Counted from the first letter of the stretch, positions 36,776-45,884 are shown. The stretch: 64,000 nt of DNA from Myxococcus flavus (GCF_050038885.1 NZ_CP143624.1:3596001-3660000); one strand, 5' to 3'. Notes: generated by a model not told the origin, from the letters alone. Program-made: numbers and translations.

Positions 36776-37180
36776 ATGGAACAGGGGGGTATGCGCTTGA
36801 TTGGGATGATGGTGGGCGGCACGCCCCCGGGAGATGGCGAGGAGGAGAACGTCTTCTCCAGGGCCCGGGGCCCCTCGGCGTCGGAGCGGCGGACCCGGAA
36901 GGCGCTGCTGCTGGGCCTGGTGCTGCTGCTCCTCGGCGGGGTGTGGCTGTACCTCCAGGGCGGTGAGAACCGGGCCCTGAACGCGTTGTCCCCGGCGCAG
37001 CGCGCCTCCCTGTTCCAGGAGACGCGCGAGTCCTTCCGCGAGCTGTGCATGGGGGACGCTGGGACGAGCCGCTTCCCGAAGCGCTGCGCGCAGATGGCGG
37101 GCTTCCTCACCCGCTTCACGGAGTGCGACGAGGCCTGCCGGCAGGAGATTGCCCCCGCGCTCCAGCGCGCCGTGCGCTGA
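36776..37180 (+). CDS. Small single-pass membrane protein with four cysteines
   Basis: About 134 residues if started at ATG 36776 (MEQGGMRLIG); ATG 36791 and 36803 are also possible. One membrane helix (KALLLGLVLLLLGGVWLYL), then a soluble domain (SPAQRASLFQETRESFRELC) with four cysteines (in RELCMGD, KRCAQ and TECDEAC), suggesting disulfides outside the membrane. No family is recognised. Divergent from the Fis-HTH gene across 162 bp. Confidence 0.6.
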   Translation: MEQGGMRLIGMMVGGTPPGDGEEENVFSRARGPSASERRTRKALLLGLVLLLLGGVWLYLQGGENRALNALSPAQRASLFQETRESFRELCMGDAGTSRFPKRCAQMAGFLTRFTECDEACRQEIAPALQRAVR

Positions 37181-37558
37181 TGAACGGCGGTGGGCGGCAC
37201 GGAGACGGAGCCTCGGCCGCCCGCCCGGTGAGCACACGAAACAAAGACATCCGTTGTTTCATGATGTAGGTGGGGCGGCACCTACCCGGATTTCATGTCT
37301 CTCCGTATCTGCCTGGGTGACACGGACCGTGAGAGTTACCTGCTCGTGCACAGTTGGCTATCCTGCGTTGCGCGCGGCGTGAACAACGGCCGCACGGGTT
37401 CGAGGCTCCTGCGGGAGTCCGCGGAAGGATGGCGACATGTGCTGGCGCAGCGGGCCCCGGAAAACGGGGTGGCTCTTCAACAGCCGGATGGCGGCCGTGA
37501 GACCCGGCCCGAATCCACGGCGGTTGAAGCGCGCTCACGGTAGCGGGGAGGTCGCCCG
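37181..37558. other. Gene-poor stretch upstream of the chemoreceptor
   Basis: About 380 bases. Two short hairpins: GAAACAA/TTGTTTC arms (37238-37260) and GTAGGTG/CACCTAC arms (37266-37285). Either could end the preceding transcript, though no U-run follows the second. The rest should contain the chemoreceptor promoter, which I could not place. Confidence 0.45.
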
Positions 37559-39145
37559 GTGCGTTTGAAGCTCAAGCAGAAGCTGATGTTGCTGCCCGCG
37601 GTCGTCGCGGTGTTCCTGGTGGCCATCCTCGTGGCCTTCATGGCCCTGGGCTCGCGCTCGGGCGCCGTGTTCGAGCGCATCAGCGCCTCGAACGCGCCCT
37701 CGGTGGAGCTGAGCCGCGAGGTGATGCACCGCTTCCCGGGGCTGCACCGCGGGGTGTCGGCCGCCGTGGCGGGGAAGGTCTCGGACGGCCTGGAGCGCCT
37801 GCGCCCGGAGGTGGAGCAGCTCCAGGCGAAGCTCGACCAGGCGCGGGCCGTGCCGGGCGCGAACGTGGCGCGGGTGGATGCGCTCAAGGCCTCGCTGTCC
37901 GCGTACTGGGCCACTGCCGAGCAGGGGCTGGCGGGGGACGCGCAGGCGGCGCTGGCGACGCGCTCGGAGCTGGAGTCGCAATCGGCGGCGCTGCGCGAGG
38001 CCCTGGAGCAGGCCGCGGCCGAGGACGGCCAGGCCGTCACCGACTCCTACCGGGAGGTGGCCGGGCTGCACAGCGCCACCACCTGGACGGTGTGCGTGCT
38101 GGTGCTGCTGTGCATCGGGCTGACGGTGGGGCTCGCCATCTGGCTGCACCGCGAGGTGACGGTGCCGCTGGCGAAGCTGACCCACGTGGCTACGCGCATC
38201 GCGGAGAAGGGCGACCTGACGCAGGCCATCGACGTGCGCGGCGAGGACGAGGTGGGCGAGCTGGCGCGGGGCTTCCAGGTCATGGTGACGCGGCTGCGCG
38301 ACGTGCCCACCACCATCCAGACGGTGGTGGACGAGCTCTCGGCCGCGGCGAAGACGCTCACGCAGGCCAGCAAGGACCAGGTGGACTTCCTCACCAACCA
38401 GTCGCGCAGCCTCACCGAGGCGAGCACCACCATCGCCGAAATCGCGCAGACGTCCAGCATGGCGGCCAGCCGCGCGGAGATGGTGCTCCGCGTCGCCGGG
38501 CAGGCGGATGCGTTCGGCGCGTCGGGGCAGGAGTCCATCGAGAAGAGCGCCGAGGGCCTGCAGCAGATTCGTCAGCGGGTGGGCGCGCTGGTGGGCAGCA
38601 TCGCGCACCTGAGCGACCAGGCCGTGCACGCCGGTGAAATCATCAGCACCGTGAAGGACCTGGCGGACCAGTCCAACGTGCTGGCGCTCAACGCGGCCAT
38701 CGAGGCGGCGCGCGCTGGTGAGGAGGGCCGGGGCTTCGCGGTGGTGGCGAAGGAGATGCGCTCGCTCAGCGGCCAGTCGCTGCAGAGCACCCAGCGCATC
38801 GGCAAGATTCTCCTCGAAATCAACCAGGCCATCCGCCAGACGGTGGGCATCGCCGAGGGCGACAGCGAGAAGATGGAGGAGGGCATCGAGCAGGTGCTCG
38901 CCTCGGCCAACACGCTGAAGGAAATCACCACCGTGGTGCAGGAGAGCAGCCAGGCCGCGCGCCAGATTGTCGCCTCCGTCACCCAGCAGAACGCGGGCAT
39001 CGCGCAGATGACCGACGTGATGACGACGCTGTCCTCCATGATGGCGGACGTGGTGACGGCCACGATGACGGCCGAGCAGGCGGTGACGCAAATCAACGCG
39101 TCGCTGGAGCAGCTCCAGACGCTGTCCACCGGCTTCCGCGTCTGA
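37559..39145 (+). CDS. Methyl-accepting chemotaxis protein
   Basis: 528 residues from GTG 37559, with GGGGAGG eight bases upstream. Membrane helix 1 at about 10-31, an extracytoplasmic four-helix-type sensor to about 177, helix 2 at about 178-200 (TTWTVCVLVLLCIGL), a HAMP domain (VPLAKLTHVATRIAEKGDL), and a long signalling coiled coil with the conserved hairpin tip (NAAIEAARAGEEGRGFAVVA). It transmits ligand binding to a CheA/CheW array; methylation sites should flank the tip. No che genes are next to it, so it is an orphan receptor. A bidirectional hairpin follows at 39165-39190. Confidence 0.92.
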   Translation: MRLKLKQKLMLLPAVVAVFLVAILVAFMALGSRSGAVFERISASNAPSVELSREVMHRFPGLHRGVSAAVAGKVSDGLERLRPEVEQLQAKLDQARAVPGANVARVDALKASLSAYWATAEQGLAGDAQAALATRSELESQSAALREALEQAAAEDGQAVTDSYREVAGLHSATTWTVCVLVLLCIGLTVGLAIWLHREVTVPLAKLTHVATRIAEKGDLTQAIDVRGEDEVGELARGFQVMVTRLRDVPTTIQTVVDELSAAAKTLTQASKDQVDFLTNQSRSLTEASTTIAEIAQTSSMAASRAEMVLRVAGQADAFGASGQESIEKSAEGLQQIRQRVGALVGSIAHLSDQAVHAGEIISTVKDLADQSNVLALNAAIEAARAGEEGRGFAVVAKEMRSLSGQSLQSTQRIGKILLEINQAIRQTVGIAEGDSEKMEEGIEQVLASANTLKEITTVVQESSQAARQIVASVTQQNAGIAQMTDVMTTLSSMMADVVTATMTAEQAVTQINASLEQLQTLSTGFRV

Positions 39146-39164
39146 CGCCGCGCCCGGGCCGCGC

Positions 39165-39190
39165 GGGTGCCACCGACGTCGGTGGCACCC
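39165..39190. terminator. Bidirectional terminator hairpin between chemoreceptor and fhs
   Basis: A perfect 26-base palindrome: arm GGGTGCCACCGAC (39165-39177) and its complement (39178-39190), in the 60-bp gap between two convergent genes. It ends both transcripts or insulates them. No U-run, as is common in high-GC genomes. Confidence 0.75.
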
Positions 39191-39205
39191 CGGCCCTTCC
39201 AGGCG

Positions 39206-40861
39206 TCACTCCCCCTGCATCAGCCCGGTGACGCGCCCGTCGTCGTGGACGGTGACGCGGCGGGCCGCCGGCTCGCGCGGCAGGCCGGGCATGGTGAGGA
39301 TTTCCCCGGTGAGCGCCACCAGGAAGCCCGCGCCCGCGGACAGGCGCACCTCGCGCACGGTGAGCGTGAAGCCGCGGGGGCGTCCCAGCTTCGTGGGGTC
39401 GTCCGACAGCGACAGGTGCGTCTTCGCCATGCACACCGGGAGCTGGGCGCCGCCCAGCTCGCGCACCGCCTCCAGGTCCTTCTTCGCGCCCGCGGTGAAG
39501 GTGACGTCGTCCGCGCCATAGACGGTGCGGGCGATGGCGGCCACCTTCTCCTCCGGCGCCTGGTCCACGTCGTAGAGGAAGCGCGGCTGGGGCGGGGCGG
39601 CGTCCGTGCCGTCCAGCATCTCCAGCACCCGGTCGGCCAGCTCCAGCGAGCCGTCTCCACCCCGCGAGTAGCCGTCGCATACGGCCATCTCCACGCCGCG
39701 CGCCTTGCCGAAGGCCCGCAGCTCCTCCAGCTCGGCGTCCAGGTCCTGCGGGAAGCGATTCACACACAGCACCGCGGGCAGGCCGAAGGCGGCCACCGAC
39801 TCCAGGTGCTTCTCCAGGTGCGCGAAGCCGCGGACCAGGGCCTCGCGGTCCGGCTCGGCCACGCGCGAGGGCGCCGCGCCCCCGTGGTGCTTCAGCGCGC
39901 GCAGCGTCACCACCAGCACCACGCCCCGAGGCCAGATGCCGGCGCTCCGGCACTTGATGTCGAGGAACTTCTCCGCGCCCAGGTCGAAGCCGAAGCCCGC
40001 CTCCGTGATGACCTCGTCCGCGTAGGCCAGCCCCATGCGCGTGCCCAGCACGGAGCTGCACCCGTGGGCGATGTTCCCGAAGGGGCCCGCGTGCACCAGG
40101 GCCGGGCCGCCCTCGCGCGTCTGGGCGAGGTTGGGCATCAGCGCGTCCTTGAGCAGCGCCACCATGGCCGCCGCCGCGTCGACGTCCCGGGCACGCACCG
40201 GCTCACCGTCCCGGGCGTGGCCGATGACGATGCGGCCCAGGCGTGCCTCCAGGTCCTTCAGCCCCTCCGCGAGCGCGAGGATGGCCATGACCTCGCTGGC
40301 GGCGGTGATGTCGAAGTGGTCCTCGCGCGGCACGCCCTGCGCCTTGCCACCCAGGCCGACGATGACGTTGCGCAGGAAGCGGTCGTTCATGTCCATGGCG
40401 CGCCGCCAGCGCACGCGCGTGGCGTCCAGCGCCACCGGCTGGCCGTAGTAGACGGCGTTGTCCACCAGCGCGGCGAGCAGGTTGTTGGCGCTGGTGATGG
40501 CGTGCAGGTCCCCGGTGAAGTGCAGGTTGATGTCGGCAGCGGGCTCCAGGCTGGCCTGCCCGCCGCCGGTGCCGCCGCCCTTCACGCCGAAGACGGGGCC
40601 GAGCGACGGCTCGCGCAGGGCCGCCACCGCCCGGCGCCCCCGCTTGCGCAGCCCCATGGCCAGGGCCACCGACATGGTCGTCTTCCCCTCGCCCGGAGGC
40701 GTGGGGTTGATGGCGGACACCAGCACCAGCCGGCCCTGCCGCCCTCCGCGCTTGCCGAGCGCGTCCAGCGACACCTTGGCGCGGTGGGTCCCCCACGGCA
40801 GCACGTCCTCGGGAGACAGGCCCAGCTCGGCGCCCACTTCGGTCATGGCTCTCAGCTTCAT
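39206..40861 (-). CDS. fhs: Formate-tetrahydrofolate ligase
   Basis: 551 residues from ATG 40861 (MKLRAMTEVGAELGL), the usual length of this enzyme. It joins formate to tetrahydrofolate with ATP to give 10-formyl-THF, feeding one-carbon metabolism. The P-loop TPPGEGKTT (about 54-62), the GGGTGGGQASLEPAADINLHFTGD region, and the DITAASEVMAILALA and GPFGNIAHGCSSV stretches are signature segments. No other folate genes are adjacent. The frame extends upstream to 40906, but the GGAGAG-led ATG matches family N-termini. Confidence 0.95.
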   Translation of the reverse strand: MKLRAMTEVGAELGLSPEDVLPWGTHRAKVSLDALGKRGGRQGRLVLVSAINPTPPGEGKTTMSVALAMGLRKRGRRAVAALREPSLGPVFGVKGGGTGGGQASLEPAADINLHFTGDLHAITSANNLLAALVDNAVYYGQPVALDATRVRWRRAMDMNDRFLRNVIVGLGGKAQGVPREDHFDITAASEVMAILALAEGLKDLEARLGRIVIGHARDGEPVRARDVDAAAAMVALLKDALMPNLAQTREGGPALVHAGPFGNIAHGCSSVLGTRMGLAYADEVITEAGFGFDLGAEKFLDIKCRSAGIWPRGVVLVVTLRALKHHGGAAPSRVAEPDREALVRGFAHLEKHLESVAAFGLPAVLCVNRFPQDLDAELEELRAFGKARGVEMAVCDGYSRGGDGSLELADRVLEMLDGTDAAPPQPRFLYDVDQAPEEKVAAIARTVYGADDVTFTAGAKKDLEAVRELGGAQLPVCMAKTHLSLSDDPTKLGRPRGFTLTVREVRLSAGAGFLVALTGEILTMPGLPREPAARRVTVHDDGRVTGLMQGE

Positions 40862-40937
40862 GCCGGGACTCTCCGCGTGGCATGGGCCCCTGGTCAACCG
40901 CGGCAAGGCCTGGGCCGAGGTCAGGGTCGTGCGCCGG

Positions 40938-41351
40938 TCAGTCCAGGCGGAAGCCCTCGGGCGCGCGCGGGTCCTTCCGGTCGTACATGTTGAGGTACAG
41001 CGTCACCGGCTTGTCCAACCCGTCGTAGATGACGTCGTACACGTCGAGCAGGCCGCTGCCGAAGGGCGAGTTCTCCGACGCGAAGGCGCAGCAGCTTCCT
41101 CTCCGCTCGTAGCGGACCTTCTGGCCCTCCGGCCCCCGCAGGTGCTCGAGGTACTCGTATTCACCATCGACGCCGCCGCCCACGTGGATGGGGTCGTTCT
41201 CGCTGTAGCCGTAGCCGGAAGGCGCGGGAGCGGCCTTCGGGGCCTCGGCGGTGGGCGTGGGCTCGCCGGGGCGGGTGCTCGACGCGGTGGACGCACACCC
41301 CGTGGCCAGCGTGGGGACGAGGAAGAGCAACGCGAGTCGTGAGGTCGTCAT
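40938..41351 (-). CDS. Lipoprotein with a double-Cys motif (copy A)
   Basis: 137 residues from ATG 41351. Signal peptide MTTSRLALLFLVPTLATGC ends at a lipobox (LATGC); a Pro/Ala/Glu linker precedes a compact domain: YSENDPIHVGGG, RRGSCCAFAS, DVYDVIYDGLDKPVTLYLNMYD, APEGFRL. The same order of motifs occurs in the lipoprotein at 55392-55832, so they are paralogs. Function is unknown. The double Cys could bind metal or form a disulfide. Confidence 0.75.
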   Translation of the reverse strand: MTTSRLALLFLVPTLATGCASTASSTRPGEPTPTAEAPKAAPAPSGYGYSENDPIHVGGGVDGEYEYLEHLRGPEGQKVRYERRGSCCAFASENSPFGSGLLDVYDVIYDGLDKPVTLYLNMYDRKDPRAPEGFRLD

Positions 41352-41508
41352 GCCGGCCAGCCTAGCGCTTTCGCACAGGGCCCGGCCCCGGGGCGGGAAC
41401 CCTGCCGTCCATGGCTGACAGGCAAGGCCCGCCGGTGGACCCTTTGACGCTCCGGGTGGGGGTCGCATGTTTCCCGATGGAGTCCTGGCCCGCCGCGGAG
41501 GAGCGCTC

Positions 41509-43089
41509 ATGTCGAAGGCCCACATCCATGACGGAGGACGCGGCATGTGGAGCGTGGCCGCGCAGGCCAGGGCCCTCCGCTCGGACAGGCCCTCGTTCTC
41601 TCCGACGCTGCTCCAGGTGGGGGCCAGCCTCCAGGCGGCGCTCATCGTCGATGCGCAGGGGCGGGTCGCCTTCATGGACGAAGCGCTGCTCCGCGCCACC
41701 CGATGGAGGGACGGTCCCCTGGAAGGCCGGCTCATGGGCGAAGTGCTCCGCGGGCTGTCCTGGCTCACGGAGGCGCTCGGGGTGGCGCTCGAGGGCAAGG
41801 CGGGCGTCCAGGAAGGGCCCGGAGCGGGACAGCGGCTGACGGCCTTCGTCCTCCCCATCTTCGGCGACGGAGGGGCGCTGCTCGGCGCCTGTGCGCGGCT
41901 CCAGCTGCCCGAGCCGGCCAGGGACGGGCCACCCGACCGGAGCGCGATGGCACACGGCGCGGAGTCAGGGGAGGCGCGGCATGGGCCCGAGAGCCTGGAG
42001 CACATGAACTCGGTGCTCCGCGCGACGCTCGACTCCATCGCGGAGGGCGTCATCGTGGTCGACCTGAGCAGGCGCGTCACCGCCTTCAACAAGCAGTTCC
42101 TCGATATGTGGGGGCTCACCGAGGAGATGATGGAGGACCGCGACGCGGAGCCGGTGCTGGTGCGCGCGGCGAAGAGCGTGAAGGACCCGGAGTGGTTCAC
42201 CTCGCGCATCCGGGAGCGCTTCGAGGCGTCGGCGCAGGTGGACGTGGAGACGGTGGAGTTGCTGGACGGGCGCATCCTGGAGCGCAAGTCGCTGCCGCAG
42301 CGGTTGGGGAGCACCATCATCGGTCGCGTCTGGAGCTACCGGGAGGTGACGGCGGAGCGGCACGCCGAGGCCGAGCGCGAGCGGCTGCTGCGTGATGCCC
42401 AGGAGGCCATTCGCGTGCGGGATGACTTCCTCTCCATCGCCGCGCATGAGCTGAAGACGCCGCTCACCCCGCTGAAGCTGCACCTGCAGCGGCTGCGTCA
42501 GGACGGAGTCCTGGGAGACGCTCCGCACGCGCGCCACGTGGACAAGTCGCTCATGCAGGTGGCGCGGTTGTCCGGACTGGTGAATGACCTGCTGGACACC
42601 TCGCGCATCCAGGCGGGGCGGCTGACGCTGAAGCACGGGCCCATTCCGTTCCAGGAGCTGGCCAGTGACGTCGCCTCCGAGATGCGCCTGGCCAGCGCGC
42701 ACCACCATGTGGAGTTCGACGCGCCCGACGAGCGGCTGGTCGTCCTGGGGGATGGAGACCGGCTCGCGCAGGTGCTCGTCAACTTGATGGAGAACGCCTT
42801 CAAGTACAGCCCCAGCGGTGGGACGGTGCGCGTCCGGGTGCGTCGGGATGGTGGCCACGTCCGGGTCTCCGTGCAGGACGAAGGCATCGGCATCCCACAG
42901 GACCAGCACGAGCGCCTGTTCGAGCGGTTCTTCCGCGCTCACAACGCCCCCATCTCTGGCTTCGGTGGGCTGGGCCTGGGGCTCTACATCTGCCAGGACA
43001 TCGTCGAGCGGCATGGCGGCCGCTTGTGGGTGGAGAGCGAGCTGGGCAGGGGCTCCACCTTCCACTTCACCGTGCCGCTGGCGGGGTGA
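41509..43089 (+). CDS. Soluble PAS-PAS sensor histidine kinase
   Basis: 526 residues from ATG 41509, with GGAGGAG six bases upstream. No membrane helix. A PAS-like domain at about 25-125 (LQAALIVDAQGRVAFMDEALL), a second PAS at about 168-285 (LDSIAEGVIVVDLSRRV), then HisKA with H313 (AAHELKTPLTPLKLH) and HATPase with N box LMENAFKYSPSG, G1 DEGIGIPQD and G2 GLGLGLYICQDIVERHGG. A cytoplasmic sensor, perhaps of a small molecule or redox state. No response regulator is adjacent. It converges on the TauE gene with only three bases between. Confidence 0.92.
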   Translation: MSKAHIHDGGRGMWSVAAQARALRSDRPSFSPTLLQVGASLQAALIVDAQGRVAFMDEALLRATRWRDGPLEGRLMGEVLRGLSWLTEALGVALEGKAGVQEGPGAGQRLTAFVLPIFGDGGALLGACARLQLPEPARDGPPDRSAMAHGAESGEARHGPESLEHMNSVLRATLDSIAEGVIVVDLSRRVTAFNKQFLDMWGLTEEMMEDRDAEPVLVRAAKSVKDPEWFTSRIRERFEASAQVDVETVELLDGRILERKSLPQRLGSTIIGRVWSYREVTAERHAEAERERLLRDAQEAIRVRDDFLSIAAHELKTPLTPLKLHLQRLRQDGVLGDAPHARHVDKSLMQVARLSGLVNDLLDTSRIQAGRLTLKHGPIPFQELASDVASEMRLASAHHHVEFDAPDERLVVLGDGDRLAQVLVNLMENAFKYSPSGGTVRVRVRRDGGHVRVSVQDEGIGIPQDQHERLFERFFRAHNAPISGFGGLGLGLYICQDIVERHGGRLWVESELGRGSTFHFTVPLAG

Positions 43090-43092
43090 TGC

Positions 43093-43845
43093 TCAAGGCG
43101 CGGGGGGGCGTGCGCTCAGGAGGAGCATGGCGGTGGCGAGGACGAAGAGGGCGAAGCCCTTGCGCAGGTGCGATGGCGAGACGCGGCCCGCGAGTCTCCC
43201 GCCCAGCAGGCTGCCCGTCATCGCGGCCAGCAGCACCTCGCCGGTGAGCACCCAGGGCAGGTCGACATGGCCCAGGTGTCCGACGAAGCCCGCGGCGCAC
43301 TGGAGGGCGATGACCACCAGCGAGGTCGCGGTGGCCATGGGCGCGGAGAGGCCCACGAGCATCAGGGCGGGGACGATGAGGAAGCCGCCTCCCGCGCCGA
43401 CGAGGCCCGACAGGATGCCCACCGCCGAGCCCTGCGCGAGCACGCGCGGCGTGGACGGCGCGGGTCGGGGACCGGAGGTGGACGGCGCCGCGTCCTTGCG
43501 GCGCAGCATGGCCACGGCGGCGGCGACCATGACGCCCGCGAAGAGGACCAGCAGCGTGTCGGGTGCGAGATACGGGTTGAGCCTTCCGCCAAGGAAGGCT
43601 CCCGCCATGCCGCCCGCTCCGAACACGAGCCCGGTGCGCCAGCGCACCCGGCCCGCGCGGGCGTGGAGGAAGGCGCCGCTGGCGCTGGTGATTCCCACCA
43701 CCACGAGCGACATGGCGATGGCCGTCCGGGGCTCCACGCCCAGGACGTACACCAGGAGGGGCACGGTGAGGATGGAGCCGCCACCTCCCAGGAGCCCCAG
43801 CAGGATGCCCACGAGCAGCGAGCCTGCGATGCCCGCGTACAGCAT
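43093..43845 (-). CDS. TauE/SafE-family sulfite exporter
   Basis: 250 residues from ATG 43845, sharing one base with the rhodanese stop (TGATG). Seven or eight membrane helices in two halves, each starting with the TauE glycine motif: LLGLLGGGGSILTVPLL and LSGLVGAGGGFLIVPAL. The family moves sulfur oxyanions or sulfonates across the membrane. Sitting last in the sulfide-oxidation cluster, it should export the sulfite made by the persulfide dioxygenase. Confidence 0.88.
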   Translation of the reverse strand: MLYAGIAGSLLVGILLGLLGGGGSILTVPLLVYVLGVEPRTAIAMSLVVVGITSASGAFLHARAGRVRWRTGLVFGAGGMAGAFLGGRLNPYLAPDTLLVLFAGVMVAAAVAMLRRKDAAPSTSGPRPAPSTPRVLAQGSAVGILSGLVGAGGGFLIVPALMLVGLSAPMATATSLVVIALQCAAGFVGHLGHVDLPWVLTGEVLLAAMTGSLLGGRLAGRVSPSHLRKGFALFVLATAMLLLSARPPAP

Positions 43846-44699
43846 CAGCAGGTGCCTTCGGGAAGCGCCACGGCGAGCTGGTCCCTGAGGCTGCGTAGCA
43901 GGTGCTCGAAGGCTGCTGTGTCCTGGATGGCGGGGGGACGCGCCGCCTGGAGCGCATCCAGCACCGCGGAGAGCGCCAGGCGCGAGGGGCAGATGCCGGC
44001 TCGGAGTGAATCGGGATGCACGGTGGACGTGACAGCGCCGCTCGCGAGCAGGGCACCGGAAATGGGGGCACGAGGCACGGCCGTGACGTCACGCGAGTCC
44101 TGAGCGGCTGGGCGGGATGCGTGAGGCGCGGCCGTGGCGGCTCGTGCGTCCTGGACGGCGGCTGACGCAGCAGCGCTGGTCTCGAGCAGGGCACTGGGAA
44201 TGGATGGGCGAGGCGCAGCCGCAGCGTCACGCGCATCCTGCATGGCAGGCACGTCGCGACCTGGCGGCTCGGACGACAGGAGCAGGTGGAGGCCTTGGAA
44301 CAGCCTGTCTCGCACCGCCGCCAGCGTGGGCAGGGGCGCGGGATGCGTGCGCACCACGGGCAGTTGCTCCGTGTTCCAGGCGAGCATGCCGCCTCGCAGG
44401 TTCATCACCCGGCTGAATCCGAGCGCCACGAGCTGGACCGCGGCCCTCGCGGAGCGCGCTCCGGAGCGGCACACCAGCACGACCTGCGTCTGCCGAGGCC
44501 AGGTGCTGACGACGTCCTGCACTGTCGCGAGAGGCGCGAGCCGCACGTCGGCGATGCGACCCAGGATGCCGTCGAGCTCGGCGGGCTCGCGCACATCGAG
44601 CACCGTGAGGCTGTCTCGCGAGGCGGCGGCGAGCTGGCGCACGTCCACGTCGCGGTAGCCCGCGGGGTGGGGCGTGTCGTCGTCGAAGAGAGGGGGCAT
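43845..44699 (-). CDS. Rhodanese-domain sulfurtransferase with a repeat insertion
   Basis: 284 residues from ATG 44699. Residues about 15-118 are a rhodanese domain with active-site Cys78 in the loop VLVCRSGARSARA. Rhodaneses move sulfane sulfur, e.g. from glutathione persulfide to sulfite, making thiosulfate. After residue 150 comes a spacer of three related ~23-residue units (QDARDAAAAPRPSIPSALLE, QDARAATAAPHAS, QDSRDVTAVPRAPISGALLA) before a helical C-terminus. It lies 22 bp after the dioxygenase gene and overlaps the TauE gene by one base. Confidence 0.88.
   Translation of the reverse strand: MPPLFDDDTPHPAGYRDVDVRQLAAASRDSLTVLDVREPAELDGILGRIADVRLAPLATVQDVVSTWPRQTQVVLVCRSGARSARAAVQLVALGFSRVMNLRGGMLAWNTEQLPVVRTHPAPLPTLAAVRDRLFQGLHLLLSSEPPGRDVPAMQDARDAAAAPRPSIPSALLETSAAASAAVQDARAATAAPHASRPAAQDSRDVTAVPRAPISGALLASGAVTSTVHPDSLRAGICPSRLALSAVLDALQAARPPAIQDTAAFEHLLRSLRDQLAVALPEGTC
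44028..44240 (-). repeat. Degenerate repeats inside the rhodanese gene
   Basis: Three imperfect units encode QDAR/QDSR-headed Ala/Pro-rich segments (protein residues about 154-223). Similarity is clear in protein and DNA; copy borders are approximate. Confidence 0.6.
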
Positions 44700-44721
44700 G
44701 GCGCAAGACCTCCGTGGTGCG

Positions 44722-45420
44722 TCAGGCCTGGACGGTCGTGGGGACACGGCCGCAGGCCCGGTTGGCGGGAACCGCCACGTCCAGCTTCCGGGGAGGCGGC
44801 AGGTTCCGGTCCTTCATGAAGGCGATGAACGCCTCGCGCGACCGGCCGGCGAGCCGGGGGTTGTGCCGCTTCTCCTCGCCCACCGTGGACATGGCATGCC
44901 CGGCGTAGTCGTGGCCCGGGTACACCTCTGTCTCGTCGGGCAGGGTGAAGAGGTGGCGGGTGATGGCGTCGTAGAGCTGGCCGGGGTCGCCGTTCTGGAA
45001 GTCCGTACGGCCCGTGCCTCGGATGAGGAGTGCGTCGCCGGTGAAGAGCCGGCGCTCGCACAGGAAGCTGAGGCTGTCATCGGTGTGGCCGGGCGTCTCC
45101 AGCACGCGCACCTCCAACTGGCCCACATGGACCACGTCGCCGTGCCCTACCGCTCGGTCCACACAGGGCGCGCCACGGCTCGACGCCACCACCGTGGCGC
45201 CCGTCCGCTCCCGGAGCGCGCCCGCGCCGGTGACGTGGTCGGCATGGACGTGCGTCTCCAGCACCACGGTGAGCTTCAGGCCCAGCTCCTGGAGGAGCGT
45301 CAGGTCTCGCTCTACCTGCTCCAGCACCGGGTCGATGAGCGCGGCGGCGCCAGTGGCCTCATCGGCCAGGAGGTACGTGTACGTCGACGTGTCCGCATCG
45401 AAGAGCTGCCGGAAGAGCAT
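44722..45420 (-). CDS. Persulfide dioxygenase (ETHE1-like metallo-beta-lactamase fold)
   Basis: 232 residues from ATG 45420. MBL-fold motif H57-x-H59-x-D61-H62 (THVHADHVTG), H112 (TPGHTDDS) and D129 (FTGDALLIRGTGRTDFQ). The last phrase is typical of ETHE1-type enzymes, which bind one iron and oxidise glutathione persulfide to sulfite. A sigma-54 promoter lies 38 bases upstream of the start, and the sigma-54 activator gene is the next gene upstream. Heads the dioxygenase-rhodanese-TauE operon. Confidence 0.92.
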   Translation of the reverse strand: MLFRQLFDADTSTYTYLLADEATGAAALIDPVLEQVERDLTLLQELGLKLTVVLETHVHADHVTGAGALRERTGATVVASSRGAPCVDRAVGHGDVVHVGQLEVRVLETPGHTDDSLSFLCERRLFTGDALLIRGTGRTDFQNGDPGQLYDAITRHLFTLPDETEVYPGHDYAGHAMSTVGEEKRHNPRLAGRSREAFIAFMKDRNLPPPRKLDVAVPANRACGRVPTTVQA

Positions 45421-45457
45421 GGCCTGCCTCAGAGGTGGAAGTTCCGGGCCCGGGGAT

Positions 45458-45473
45458 TGCCAGCATCGTGCCA
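45458..45473 (-). promoter_or_regulatory. Sigma-54 promoter of the persulfide dioxygenase operon
   Basis: On the minus strand TGGCAC-GATGC-TGGCA matches the -24/-12 consensus TGGCAC-N5-TTGCA with one mismatch; GG and GC have the exact spacing. A start of transcription near 45446 leaves a ~26-base leader. Confidence 0.85.
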
Positions 45474-45569
45474 GCCATGGCGGTGCGGGGTTTGCCGAGG
45501 CGCTTCCAGAGGGAACGTCAGACCTCGAATGGGTGTGGGACCCACGGCAAGGCACAGCGCCAGGGCGTG

Positions 45570-45622
45570 AGTGTTTCACGAGGGTGCCCTCCGGAAACAC
45601 CGTTGAAACACTTGATGAAACG
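45570..45622. promoter_or_regulatory. Clustered GAAACAC repeats, likely activator sites
   Basis: GTGTTTC (45570-45576), GAAACAC (45593-45599), GAAACAC (45604-45610) and GAAACGG (45616-45622), spaced about one helical turn, roughly 100-150 bases upstream of the -24 element. The same motif stands upstream of the SQR promoter. Confidence 0.7.
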
Positions 45623-45728
45623 GCGGCCAGACTCCTGCTGCGAAACGTCTCCGGAGCCGCACTGCCGGCGCGGCGAGGTCATCCGAGGGATGACTTGCGA
45701 TAGCGGCTACCGTGCGACACGCAATCCA

Positions 45729-45803
45729 GCGCTTCGGCGTCGAGCAGGCCGTGCCACCTCGAACCCTGGCTGACGCCGAGCGGGCGCGTGGCCTCGCGGC
45801 TTC
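45729..45803 (-). pseudogene. Decayed copy of the activator's 3' end (outer remnant)
   Basis: The stretch 45768-45796 matches the activator HTH-coding DNA at 45954-45982 in about 27 of 29 bases, and 45729-45764 resembles the gene's terminal codons. Offset about 186 bp. No open frame or start is intact, so it is non-coding relic. Confidence 0.65.
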
Positions 45804-45858
45804 ACGAGACACGGGGCCCGGCACCTTGAAGCCATGCGGCAGCCCTCCACGGCGAGCC

Positions 45859-45884
45859 CGTCTCATCCCAAGCAGGCGCGCGGC
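45859..45884 (-). pseudogene. Decayed copy of the activator's 3' end (inner remnant)
   Basis: Matches the HTH-coding segment around 45953-45978, including a 14-base identity (AGCAGGCGCGCGGC at 45871 and 45965), at an offset of 94 bp, half that of the outer remnant. Reads out of frame. Confidence 0.5.

Noticed and set aside
37266..37285. Hairpin as a definite terminator
   Set aside because: Arms are only seven bases and no U-run follows; noted only under the gap entry.
37293..37543. Short frames on both strands before the chemoreceptor
   Set aside because: No ribosome site, no codon bias agreement and no recognisable protein features.
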